Shown here one piece after another: positions 9,098-16,735 of a stretch of DNA of 64,000 nucleotides; position 1 is the stretch's first letter; each line of letters opens with the position of its first letter. Made by a program: the position numbers and the translations under genes. Source of the DNA: Pseudopedobacter sp035496935 (lineage in GTDB: Bacteria; Bacteroidota; Bacteroidia; Sphingobacteriales; Sphingobacteriaceae); contig DATJED010000004.1 of NCBI GenBank assembly GCA_035496935.1, positions 62,001-126,000 on the forward strand, in the 5' to 3' direction. The notes below the pieces were generated by a model. It saw nothing but the letters and a program-made list of their open reading frames with translations. It was not told the origin of the DNA and ran no database searches.

Positions 9098-9193
9098 ATG
9101 TTCTTACTAAAATGGTTAATTGAAAGTCGCATTTTAGGTAAAAAAGCCCATTATAAATTGCTTTTGGTAAATTGCAAAAAATTACAAAAATGA
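9098..9193 (+). CDS. Possible 31-residue leader peptide overlapping gap
   Basis: ATG at 9098 opens a 31-codon frame (MFLLKWLIESRILGKK…) that ends TGA at 9191-9193, overlapping the GAPDH start codon as ATGA. This is the geometry of translational coupling. The peptide is basic and partly hydrophobic. No homologue is recognised and it may be chance. Confidence 0.25.
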   Translation: MFLLKWLIESRILGKKAHYKLLLVNCKKLQK

Positions 9194-10194
9194 GGATTGC
9201 AATTAATGGTTTTGGAAGAATTGGAAGAACAGTTTTTAGGCTACTTATACAACAAAAAACAATTGAGATAGTAGCTGTAAATGATCTCTCTGATACAGAA
9301 ACGCTGGCGCATCTTTTAAAATACGATTCCGTTCACGGAAACTTTTCCGGAAATATTTCATATGATAAAAACGGCTTGATTGTAAATGGAAAAAACATTC
9401 GTGTTTTCGCAAAAACGAAACCAGAAGAACTTCCGTGGAGCGAGTTAGATATTGATCTGGTACTGGAATGTACCGGAAAATTTTTAACGGCCGATTTAGC
9501 GCAAAAGCATTTAGATGCCGGTGCAAAAAAAGTTCTACTCTCTGCGCCATCACCAGATAAAAGCATCCCAACGGTAGTTTTAGGCGTAAATGAAAACAAG
9601 ATAAACTGGAGCAGTAAAATAATCTCTAACGCATCTTGCACTACCAACAACGTTGCTGCTATGGTTAAAGTTTTGGATGATGTTTGGGGCATTAAAGAAG
9701 GTTATATCACCACCGTTCATTCGATGACGGGTGATCAAAATTTACACGATGCACCTCATCGCGACTTAAGGCGGGCAAGAGCGGCGTCATCGTCTATTAT
9801 CCCAACAACAACCGGTGCAGCAAAGGCAATTACTAGTATTTTCCCTCATTTAGACGGGAATTTGGGCGGTGCCGGAATCCGTGTTCCTGTTTTAAATGGT
9901 TCGCTTACCGATTTTACCTGTATTTTAAAAAAACAGCCCAACTCCGTAGAAGAAATTAACGATGCTTTTAAGCAGACTGCCAATGGAAAGCTGCAAAACA
10001 TTTTGGAATATACAGAAGACCCAATTGTTTCTGTCGATATTATTAACAATCCACATTCCTGTATTTTCGATTCGAAACTTACCTCTATTGTTGGTGGGAT
10101 GATAAAAGTTGTAGGTTGGTATGATAACGAATTCGGATATTCCAGTCGTTTGGTTGATCTTACACTAAAATTAGCATCACTTAAGCATGATTAA
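9190..10194 (+). CDS. gap: Glyceraldehyde-3-phosphate dehydrogenase, type I
   Basis: The NAD(P)-dependent glycolytic/gluconeogenic enzyme interconverting glyceraldehyde 3-phosphate and 1,3-bisphosphoglycerate. From the ATG at 9190 the protein has 334 residues and begins with the Rossmann 'AINGFGRIGR'. The catalytic Cys is about C150 in 'SNASCTTN' and the assisting His about H177 in 'TTVHSMTGDQ'; 'WYDNEFGYS' near the C-terminus is also standard. An in-frame TTG at 9172 would add six unsupported residues. It overlaps the following acetyltransferase gene by 8 bp. Confidence 0.95.
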   Translation: MRIAINGFGRIGRTVFRLLIQQKTIEIVAVNDLSDTETLAHLLKYDSVHGNFSGNISYDKNGLIVNGKNIRVFAKTKPEELPWSELDIDLVLECTGKFLTADLAQKHLDAGAKKVLLSAPSPDKSIPTVVLGVNENKINWSSKIISNASCTTNNVAAMVKVLDDVWGIKEGYITTVHSMTGDQNLHDAPHRDLRRARAASSSIIPTTTGAAKAITSIFPHLDGNLGGAGIRVPVLNGSLTDFTCILKKQPNSVEEINDAFKQTANGKLQNILEYTEDPIVSVDIINNPHSCIFDSKLTSIVGGMIKVVGWYDNEFGYSSRLVDLTLKLASLKHD

Positions 10195-10621
10195 GTTTAT
10201 AAAAACCGAAGATGTTCTGCCGCTTAGAAATGCGATTTTAAGAAAAGGAAAACTTACACTTGAAGAATGCATTTTCGAAAACGACGATAATGCTGATACT
10301 TTCCATTTGGGATTTTTGGCTAACGAACAAATTGTATGCGTAGCCAGCTTTCATCAGCAAGCAAAAGACGATTTTACAGGTATTGGTTATCAACTTAGGG
10401 GAATGGCGACCGCAACAAAATATCAGGGAAAAGGCTTTGGAAACCGATTGTTAAATTTCGCTATTGTTTACTTAAAAGGACAAAAAGTAAATTACTTGTG
10501 GTGCAACGCTCGCGAAAAAGCTTTTAAATTTTATCAGAGTTTAGGCTTCGAGTTTATCAGCGAAAGCTTTGAAATTCCCGAAATTGGGACACATAGGGTA
10601 ATGTATCTTAAAATTAGTTAA
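10187..10621 (+). CDS. GNAT family N-acetyltransferase
   Basis: 144 residues with the GNAT acetyl-CoA-binding signature around 'GMATATKYQGKGFGNRLL' (motif A, about 68-85) and a C-terminal 'YLWCNAREKAFKFYQSLGFEF' (motif B). The acceptor substrate is unknown. The gene starts within the end of gap (8-bp overlap), which points to translational coupling, and a terminator follows about 55 bp downstream. No export signal. Confidence 0.88.
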   Translation: MIKFIKTEDVLPLRNAILRKGKLTLEECIFENDDNADTFHLGFLANEQIVCVASFHQQAKDDFTGIGYQLRGMATATKYQGKGFGNRLLNFAIVYLKGQKVNYLWCNAREKAFKFYQSLGFEFISESFEIPEIGTHRVMYLKIS

Positions 10622-10677
10622 ACCAATCAGGAAAGTACTTTATCAGATTCAAGATATTGTATCGCTTAAATCATAAA

Positions 10678-10715
10678 AAAAGCCCCTCTTGAAATCAAGA
10701 AGGGCTTTTCTTTTA
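10678..10715. terminator. Bidirectional terminator between GNAT gene and rpsJ
   Basis: Stem 10678-10692 with 10695-10709 (one G-U pair), flanked by an A run on the left and TTTTCTTTT on the right, between convergent transcription units. Confidence 0.85.
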
Positions 10716-10726
10716 TTAAAATTTTA

Positions 10727-11032
10727 TCAGACTTTAATTTCAACTTCAACGCCCGAAGGTAATTCAAGTTTCATTAAAGCATCAACAGTTTTAGCTGAAG
10801 CGCTGTAAATGTCTAACAATCTTTTGTAAGAGCATAACTGAAATTGCTCTCTTGCTTTTTTGTTAACGTGTGGAGAACGTAATACAGTGTAAATTTTCTT
10901 TTCCGTTGGAAGAGGAATTGGACCACTAACTACTGCACCCGTAGGTTTAACAGTTTTTACGATTTTCTCAGCAGATTTATCTACCAAGTTATAATCGTAA
11001 GATTTTAATTTGATTCTGATTCTTTGGCTCAT
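10727..11032 (-). CDS. rpsJ: 30S ribosomal protein S10
   Basis: A 101-residue small-subunit protein, also the NusE antitermination factor. It carries the canonical 'RIRIKLKSYDYNLVDKSAEKIV' start, 'GPIPLPTEKKIYTVLRSPHV' loop and 'LPSGVEVEIKV' end. It is the last gene of the rpsL-rpsG-fusA-rpsJ cluster. The Bacteroidota arrangement lacks tuf between fusA and rpsJ, as seen here. About 127 bp separate it from fusA, with a low-complexity inverted repeat in the gap. Confidence 0.98.
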   Translation of the reverse strand: MSQRIRIKLKSYDYNLVDKSAEKIVKTVKPTGAVVSGPIPLPTEKKIYTVLRSPHVNKKAREQFQLCSYKRLLDIYSASAKTVDALMKLELPSGVEVEIKV

Positions 11033-11096
11033 TGTTTTTGTTTTATGATTTACCGTTAGAGCTATTTATAACGGAAACCGGGTTTATTTTTATTAG

Positions 11097-11157
11097 GTTA
11101 AAAGTAGAAAGTTTAAGGTTTAAAGTCCTTTCAACTTTTTACTTTACACTTTTAACT
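11097..11157. repeat. Low-complexity imperfect inverted repeat between fusA and rpsJ
   Basis: GTTAAAAGTAGAAAGT (11097-11112) mirrors ACTTTACACTTTTAAC (11141-11156) with two mismatches. The segment between them repeats AAAGT/TTTAA words. Similar AAGG/TTAAGG-rich wording follows dnaK at 18655-18700. It may be a dispersed intergenic element or a weak attenuator inside the str operon. Confidence 0.4.
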
Positions 11158-11159
11158 TA

Positions 11160-13265
11160 CTAAGCGTTAGCTTTTGCTCCTTTAACCTTGGCAATCACTT
11201 CGTCCTGTACTCCTTTTGGAGCAGGTTCGTAGTGGTCAAATTCCATTGTTGAAGTTGCTCTACCAGAAGTAATGGTACGTAATTGAGTTACATAACCAAA
11301 CATTTCTGAAAGCGGTACCAAAGCTTTGATTACTTGAGCACCCGCTCTTGTATCCATACCTTGTAACTGGCCTCTTCTTCTGTTTAAGTCGCCCATTACA
11401 TCACCCATATTTTCTTCAGGAGTTAATACTTCAATCTTCATGATTGGCTCCATCAACACCGGACGACATTTTGGCAATGCCTCACGAAATGCATTACGAG
11501 CAGCTAACTCAAAAGATAAAGCATCTGAATCGACAGCGTGGAAAGATCCATCAATTAAGCGAACTTTCATACCAGTTACTGGGTAACCAGCCAAAACCCC
11601 GTTTGATAATGAGTTTTCAAAACCTTTTTGTACTGATGGGATAAATTCACGAGGAATAGATCCACCAGAGATTTCGTTTACAAACTCTAATCCTAATTTA
11701 CCTTCTTCATTTGGAGAAATAACAACTTGGATGTCGGCAAATTTACCACGACCACCAGTTTGTTTTTTGTATGTTTCTCTGTGCTGAGTTTCGCCAGTGA
11801 TAGCCTCTTTGTAAGCAACTTGTGGAGCACCTTGGTTAACTTCTACTTTAAATTCGCGTTTTAAACGGTCCATTAAAATATCTAAGTGAAGCTCGCCCAT
11901 ACCTTGGATAATGGTTTGTCCAGAATCTTCATCAGTATGAACTTTGAATGTTGGATCTTCCTCAGCCAATTTAGCCAAAGCCATACCCAATTTATCAACG
12001 TCAGCCTGAGTTTTAGGCTCAATAGCTAAGCCGATAACCGGATCAGGGAAGTTCATAGATTCCAATACAATCGGATTCTTCTCTTCGCAAAGTGTATCTC
12101 CAGTTTTGATATCTTTAAATCCAACTACCGCAGCAATATCTCCAGCACCTACGTTAGGAATTGGGTTTTGCTTGTTAGCATGCATTTGGAAGATACGGGA
12201 AATACGTTCTTTATTTTCTGAACGGGCGTTGTAAACGTAAGAACCAGCCTCTAAGTTTCCAGAGTACACTCTGATGAAACATAAACGACCTACGAAAGGA
12301 TCAGTTGCAATTTTAAATGCTAAAGCTGCAAACGGTTCTTTTTCATCTGGCTTACGCAAAATTTCTTCACCAGTATTAGGGTTTGTTCCTTTAACACCTT
12401 CTTGGTCCATTGGAGATGGCAACAATTCCATCACATAATCCAACATGGTTTGTACACCTTTGTTTTTGAAAGATGAACCGCAAACCATAGGAACAATAGA
12501 AGCATCTAAAACAGCTTTACGTAAAGCATCTAAAATCTCACGCTCGGTAATGGAATCCGGATCGTCAAAGAATTTCTCCATTAGAGACTCATCGTAATCA
12601 GCAACTGATTCCAATAATTTCTCTCTCCATTCTTTAGCTTCTTCCAGCAAATCATCCGGAATTGGAACTTCTGTAAAAGTCATTCCTTTATCCGCTTCGT
12701 TCCAAACAATACCTCTCCAGTTGATTAAATCAACAACTCCTTTGAACTGATCTTCAGAACCAATTGGAATTTGCAAAGGCACTGCGTTAGAGCCTAACAT
12801 TTCTTTAACTTGTTTAACAACTTTCAAGAAATCTGCGCCAGCTCTGTCCATTTTGTTAACAAAACCAATACGAGATACGTTGTAGTTGTTAGCTAAACGC
12901 CAGTTAGTTTCTGATTGAGGCTCAACACCATCAACCGCAGAAAACAAAAACACCAATCCGTCCAATACACGTAAAGATCTGTTTACCTCAACGGTAAAAT
13001 CTACGTGTCCCGGAGTATCAATAATGTTAATGTGGTAATTGTCGCCTCTGTATTTCCAGTTTACGGTAGTAGCCGCAGAGGTGATTGTTATCCCTCTTTC
13101 CGCTTCCTGCACCATCCAGTCCATTGTAGAAGCACCATCATGTACTTCACCAATTTTGTGGTTTACACCGGCATAATAAAGAATACGCTCTGTTGTAGTT
13201 GTCTTACCCGCATCAATATGGGCAGCAATTCCAATGTTTCTTGTGTATTTTAAATCTCTTGACAT
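11160..13265 (-). CDS. fusA: Elongation factor G
   Basis: The ribosomal translocase GTPase. At 701 residues it has the G1 loop 'AHIDAGKTT' (about 15-23), G3 'DTPGHVDF', G4 'NKMD', the switch I 'ERGITITSAATT' region and full domains II-V, ending in the C-terminal domain 'GYVTQLRTITSGRATSTMEF'. It lies in the str operon between rpsG (90 bp upstream) and rpsJ. A second EF-G-like gene elsewhere in the genome cannot be judged from this window. Confidence 0.98.
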   Translation of the reverse strand: MSRDLKYTRNIGIAAHIDAGKTTTTERILYYAGVNHKIGEVHDGASTMDWMVQEAERGITITSAATTVNWKYRGDNYHINIIDTPGHVDFTVEVNRSLRVLDGLVFLFSAVDGVEPQSETNWRLANNYNVSRIGFVNKMDRAGADFLKVVKQVKEMLGSNAVPLQIPIGSEDQFKGVVDLINWRGIVWNEADKGMTFTEVPIPDDLLEEAKEWREKLLESVADYDESLMEKFFDDPDSITEREILDALRKAVLDASIVPMVCGSSFKNKGVQTMLDYVMELLPSPMDQEGVKGTNPNTGEEILRKPDEKEPFAALAFKIATDPFVGRLCFIRVYSGNLEAGSYVYNARSENKERISRIFQMHANKQNPIPNVGAGDIAAVVGFKDIKTGDTLCEEKNPIVLESMNFPDPVIGLAIEPKTQADVDKLGMALAKLAEEDPTFKVHTDEDSGQTIIQGMGELHLDILMDRLKREFKVEVNQGAPQVAYKEAITGETQHRETYKKQTGGRGKFADIQVVISPNEEGKLGLEFVNEISGGSIPREFIPSVQKGFENSLSNGVLAGYPVTGMKVRLIDGSFHAVDSDALSFELAARNAFREALPKCRPVLMEPIMKIEVLTPEENMGDVMGDLNRRRGQLQGMDTRAGAQVIKALVPLSEMFGYVTQLRTITSGRATSTMEFDHYEPAPKGVQDEVIAKVKGAKANA

Positions 13266-13355
13266 TATAAATGATTTATGCGATTTAAATAATTACACCG
13301 ATTTCAGCTTACGTCAAAAATCGGTGTAACCAAATTAATCTGTTTAATCTGTGCT

Positions 13356-13823
13356 TTAGAATCTAAAGTGAGAGAACGCTTTGTTAGCTTCTGCCATTTT
13401 ATGGGTATCTTCTTTTTTCTTAACGGCAGCACCTTCGCCTTTAGCTGCAGATATAATTTCACCGGCTAATTTTTCAGTCATGGTTTTTTCACCACGTTTT
13501 CTGCTATAGCTGATTAACCATTTCATACCTAAAGCAACTTTACGCTCAGGTCTTACCTCGGTTGGTACTTGAAAGTTTGCACCACCCACACGTCTAGATT
13601 TAACCTCTACCGCAGGGCTGATATTGTTTAATGCTTTTTTCCATTGTTCTAAACCGTTTTCGCTGGTTTTAGTTTCAACAATTTCAATAGCTCCGTAAAA
13701 AATGTCATAAGCGATAGATTTTTTTCCATCGTACATCATGTTATTTACAAACCTGGTAACCATAACGTCGTTAAACTTCGGGTCAGGCAGGATGATTCTC
13801 TTTTTTGGTTTCGATTTTCTCAT
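13356..13823 (-). CDS. rpsG: 30S ribosomal protein S7
   Basis: A 155-residue primary 16S rRNA-binding protein of the small-subunit head. It shows the conserved 'MRKSKPKKR' start, 'MYDGKKSIAYDIFYGA', 'SRRVGGANFQVPTEV' and a C-terminal 'HKMAEANKAFSHFRF'. It lies 19 bp downstream of rpsL and upstream of fusA in the classic str order. Confidence 0.98.
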   Translation of the reverse strand: MRKSKPKKRIILPDPKFNDVMVTRFVNNMMYDGKKSIAYDIFYGAIEIVETKTSENGLEQWKKALNNISPAVEVKSRRVGGANFQVPTEVRPERKVALGMKWLISYSRKRGEKTMTEKLAGEIISAAKGEGAAVKKKEDTHKMAEANKAFSHFRF

Positions 13824-13842
13824 TGTCTTGTCCTCCGTTTAA

Positions 13843-14256
13843 TTATTTCTTTTTACCTTTTGCTGGCGCAGCTGCTGCTTGTCCTGGTTTTGGCTTTTTG
13901 GTACCATATTTAGAACGACGCTGATTTCTACCTGCAACACCCGCAGTATCTAATGCACCACGAACGATGTGGTAACGTACTCCAGGTAAATCTTTTACTC
14001 TTCCACCACGTACCAAAACAATAGAGTGTTCTTGTAAGTTGTGCCCTTCCCCAGGAATGTAAGCATTGATCTCTTTACCGTTGGTTAAACGTACACGAGC
14101 TACTTTACGCATTGCTGAGTTTGGTTTTTTAGGGGTAGTAGTATATACACGTGTACATACGCCTCTTCGCTGTGGACAGCTGTCCAACGCTGGGGATTTA
14201 CTCTTATCCACCAGAGCTACTCTACCTTTCCTAACTAATTGTTGAATGGTTGGCAT
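13843..14256 (-). CDS. rpsL: 30S ribosomal protein S12
   Basis: A 137-residue decoding-centre protein with 'CPQRRGVCTRVYTTTPKKPN' and 'RGGRVKDLPGVRYH'. The lysines that are mutated in streptomycin-resistant strains (equivalents of K43 and K88) look wild type. The C-terminus has a lysine/alanine-rich tail. It is the first gene of the str operon; its promoter should lie in 14257-14340. Confidence 0.98.
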   Translation of the reverse strand: MPTIQQLVRKGRVALVDKSKSPALDSCPQRRGVCTRVYTTTPKKPNSAMRKVARVRLTNGKEINAYIPGEGHNLQEHSIVLVRGGRVKDLPGVRYHIVRGALDTAGVAGRNQRRSKYGTKKPKPGQAAAAPAKGKKK

Positions 14257-14548
14257 TAAGCTTTCTTTAAATTTGTTTTTTGTTAATTATTTAATCTTCT
14301 GTATCAGAGCATTTAACACTCCTAAGCAAAAGGACTGCAAAAGTAGGATTTTATTTTTTGATTTTCAATAGGTTGGGAGAAATATTTTGGATAGCAGGAA
14401 GTTGAAGGTCGGGTGTCCACAGTCGGCAGTTTGGACGGGCTTGCTTTATAGACAGATAGTGGTTTTTCGATTAATCAGCCTTTAATTCATATAATTCTCA
14501 ATAAAAAAACAATGAATTACCCTTTCCCTAATGGAAGTGAACTTTTAT
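14257..14548. other. Intergenic region upstream of rpsL
   Basis: No gene is seen. The part nearest rpsL must carry its promoter, but no clear -33/-7 pair could be fixed. From about 14395 to 14460 the sequence uses words such as gtcgggtgtccacagtcggc, which are more GC-rich than the surroundings and look like a dispersed intergenic repeat. Confidence 0.4.
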
Positions 14549-14634
14549 GGCGTGTGCCGAAAAAGCACCGGGCTATACATTCATACTGCGCAGGCCTTAG
14601 CCACAGGGCGGGTATCCATTGCTATCCCTCACGC
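14549..14634 (-). ncRNA. Structured intergenic element, resembles Flavo-1 RNA
   Basis: On the minus strand the 86-nt segment starts GCGTGAGGGATAGCAATGG, contains TATAGCCCGGTGC and a small hairpin GTGC-tttttcg-GCAC, and closes with CACACGC. The ends (GCGTG…CACGC) pair. This layout matches my recollection of a motif very common between genes in Bacteroidota (start GCGTKAGGGAT, then AGCCCGG and a GTGCC/GGCAC hairpin), which I associate with the Flavo-1 RNA family. The family name is from memory and not verified. It begins 15 bp after the stop codon of the DUF2971 gene, in the same orientation, so it could be a transcribed 3' element. Confidence 0.5.
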
Positions 14635-14648
14635 GAGAAATTAAGAAT

Positions 14649-15482
14649 TCAATGAAATCTTGTTCTAGAAATTTCTTCAAATTCCAAACCAAATGCTAGC
14701 TTCTTTAAATTCGCACTATAAAATTTAACATGTTCATACCCACCAGATTCTATAAGCCACTTATTAACCTCAGTCATCTCACTTAATTCACTTTTATAAC
14801 CGAATTTTACTGCAACAAGGGCTTCTTTGGCAAATTTAACCGCACCTCTGAACGGCTTATTTTCCGAATCTCTTATCAACCTAACTTCTTTTTCGTATTC
14901 CCAATCTTTAGATTTGGTCGCTACTAAAAATCTATACGAATTAAATGTCCCCTCATCACATGGATAATTATAAATTGGATATTCTTTGGGATATTCCACT
15001 TGATATGGATATTTCCCAAAAAGTTCTTTATCGTTTAATACATCGAAAACTAAACAAACCCCTTTATGCTTATCCGCATAATGTGACCACAACAATAAAA
15101 TATCATCCTCTTTCGAAAAACAGCAAACACCCAATTGAGCTATTGTTTGCAAGTCTCCTTCTTTCGCCAATTCTTGGCTCTCTATCGGATTACTAAAAAG
15201 TCGTTTTGCTCGATTCCTTATCCAATCTTCATCAAGACCTAATTTTTCGTTACTGCTTTTTTTCTTAATGAACTCGTATATTTCCCCTTCAGAACAACCA
15301 ATTCCGCATTCGGTATTACAATCATAAGGATCATTAAAATCTTTTAAAGGATCTGAAAACCATAAATAATTATTACGAATTGACTTTTTTAACTTTTTAT
15401 CAATACAGAAATACTTGTACAATAATCCGTCTGTCAATTTGATCTCAATTTTATCATCTCCAACCAATATCAATTCCCTCAT
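14649..15482 (-). CDS. DUF2971 domain protein
   Basis: A 277-residue cytoplasmic protein with the DUF2971 pattern. It has an N-terminal 'LLYKYFCIDKK…LWFSDPLKDFNDPYD' (about 20-55), a central 'GVCCFSKEDDILLLWSHYADKHKGVCLVFD' (about 117-146), and 'SKDWEYEKEVRLIR' (about 190-203). The biochemical function is unknown; the family is often found in accessory and defence-like regions. Its ATG is one base past the stop codon of the upstream toxin frame, so it is very probably the third gene of an antitoxin-toxin operon. It is AT-rich and lies between two housekeeping blocks. Confidence 0.85.
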   Translation of the reverse strand: MRELILVGDDKIEIKLTDGLLYKYFCIDKKLKKSIRNNYLWFSDPLKDFNDPYDCNTECGIGCSEGEIYEFIKKKSSNEKLGLDEDWIRNRAKRLFSNPIESQELAKEGDLQTIAQLGVCCFSKEDDILLLWSHYADKHKGVCLVFDVLNDKELFGKYPYQVEYPKEYPIYNYPCDEGTFNSYRFLVATKSKDWEYEKEVRLIRDSENKPFRGAVKFAKEALVAVKFGYKSELSEMTEVNKWLIESGGYEHVKFYSANLKKLAFGLEFEEISRTRFH

Positions 15483-15483
15483 A

Positions 15484-15770
15484 TTAAATCAGTGGCTCTT
15501 GCCTGTTGTCCCAAAAACAGATAATTTCTACAGAGTTACCAATAACTCTGTAAAGCATTGAGCAGTTTCTATGCAATACACATCTTCTGACTTCAGCTGG
15601 TTTATATATTATTGGAAATATTAGCGGGTTCCTAGATATTAAAGATAGAGATTTGATCATTTTGTCTTCAAAACCGACCAATACTTTATCTCCCCAATTA
15701 AATTAATCTGCTCAACAACAGCATCGAATGTCTGTTCAGCCTCAGGAGTGAACTTTATTTCAAAAATCAC
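15484..15770 (-). pseudogene. ParE/RelE-family toxin, one-base frameshift
   Basis: A GTG at 15770 (overlapping the antitoxin stop as GTGA) opens 'IFEIKFTPEAEQTFDAVVEQIN'. The remaining toxin, 'NWGDKVLVGFEDKMIKSLSL…YRVIGNSVEIICFWDNRQEP', continues in a different frame to 15484. The span is 287 nt, one short of 96 codons. Adding one T to the TTT run at about 15700-15702 rebuilds a continuous toxin of about 95 residues with the 'RRCVLHRNCSMLYRV' core. RelE/ParE toxins cleave ribosome-bound mRNA or poison gyrase; which applies is unknown. It is either a true inactivating deletion or a homopolymer sequencing error. Confidence 0.8.
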
Positions 15771-15982
15771 TTTTCAGAAAAATGTTTCATCTTAAACTCT
15801 TCTAGAGAGATTAATTTACCGCTGTTTGCTTGTTCTATTGATTTATCGATACTTTCCTTCACATGAGGAGGCAAATTTTGTGCTTGATTTAACAACAAGA
15901 CCTTCATTTGCTCAATTATACTTTCATCTTCAATATCCAAAACCATTTTAGCTAACTCTATTTTTTCTTGTAAAATGCTCAT
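15767..15982 (-). CDS. Antitoxin of a type II toxin-antitoxin pair
   Basis: Starting at the ATG at 15982, a 71-residue, mostly helical acidic/basic protein: 'MSILQEKIELAKMVLDIEDE', then 'LPPHVKESIDKSIEQANSGKLISLEEF'. The last segment, with 'SIDKSIEQ…GKLISLEEF', is typical of small Bacteroidota antitoxins whose C-terminal tail wraps a RelE/ParE toxin. It overlaps the toxin start by 4 bp (GTGA), the classic coupled arrangement. An upstream in-frame start at 16012 would add ten residues and is less likely. It presumably autoregulates the operon. Confidence 0.75.
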   Translation of the reverse strand: MSILQEKIELAKMVLDIEDESIIEQMKVLLLNQAQNLPPHVKESIDKSIEQANSGKLISLEEFKMKHFSEK

Positions 15983-16093
15983 AATCAAATTTAACTTTTT
16001 TATTTCAACCATTCACAAATCCACATTAAATAAATAGCCCCTTTACTTAGCCACAAAACAAAGACTAATGAACCCAATGACTAAATGGACTAA

Positions 16094-16435
16094 TTACGCC
16101 TTTTTAACAAACTCCGACTTTAAATGCATCGCACCAAAACCATCTACTTTGCAGGATATATTGTGGTCCCCATCTGTAAGCCTTATATTTTTCACTTTTG
16201 TTCCGGCTTTTATAGGCTTAGGTGCGCCTTTGACAGGCAAATCTTTTATTACAATAACCGAATCGCCATCGCTTAATTCGTTTCCGTTTGAGTCCAGCAC
16301 TTTATTAGTTGCATCCGCTTCTGTATTTTCCTCGCTAGGCGCCCATTTATGAAAGCACTGTGAACAAACCATGTGATCTTGATCCGGATAAGTAAATTCC
16401 GAATTACATTTTGGGCAGTTGATGTTATCGCTCAT
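16094..16435 (-). CDS. yjdM: YjdM/PhnA family zinc-ribbon protein
   Basis: From the ATG at 16435 the protein has 113 residues. It has an N-terminal zinc ribbon with two Cys pairs ('NCPKCNSEF' and 'MVCSQCFHKW') and a C-terminal SH3-like PhnA domain ('LSDGDSVIVIKDLPVKGAP', 'ISCKVDGFGAMHLKSEFVKK'). The family was once called alkylphosphonate uptake protein PhnA, but its true role is unresolved. Longer in-frame extension to 16534 adds an unsupported polar stretch. It is monocistronic by position. Confidence 0.9.
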   Translation of the reverse strand: MSDNINCPKCNSEFTYPDQDHMVCSQCFHKWAPSEENTEADATNKVLDSNGNELSDGDSVIVIKDLPVKGAPKPIKAGTKVKNIRLTDGDHNISCKVDGFGAMHLKSEFVKKA

Positions 16436-16585
16436 TTTATTTATATAAGGTGCAAAGATAAGAAAAGAGTAAAGTTTTTCGGAAGATTGCCGTTTTCCAT
16501 TTTTGCCCATCGTAACAGGCCGTATAATAGGCATTCTAGTTATTAGGCATCTATTAAGCTATGACGATGTAATAACGTAAAATCT

Positions 16586-16689
16586 GACAATCTGTCGCCT
16601 ATTCCCCTCAGTAAACTGACTGAATAAACAGTGCAAAACTGCCACTTAACAGATATTACTGCCAGTTTCACATTGGCACAAGCCTTGTT
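16586..16689 (+). promoter_or_regulatory. dnaK upstream region: sigma-54-like promoter with repeats
   Basis: TGGCAC-AAGCC-TTGTT (16674-16689) fits the sigma-54 -24/-12 pattern TGGCAC-N5-TTGCW except for one base. Upstream are two ACTGCCA direct repeats starting at 16638 and 16658, exactly 20 bp apart, a CAGT-aa-ACTG palindrome at about 16609-16618, and a GACA-atc-TGTC dyad at 16586-16596. This is the layout expected for an activator-dependent promoter. A sigma-70-type promoter could also be hidden here; assignment is by pattern only. Confidence 0.45.
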
Positions 16690-16735
16690 AAATAGTTGCA
16701 GTTACAATTTGTTAATAAATAAAATCATATAAATC

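Noticed and set aside
11444..11644. Open frames on the strand opposite fusA and many other genes (for example also 9333-9692 and 17263-17730)
   Set aside because: They lie wholly inside strongly supported genes on the other strand, encode no recognisable domain, and are explained by codon bias of the real gene.
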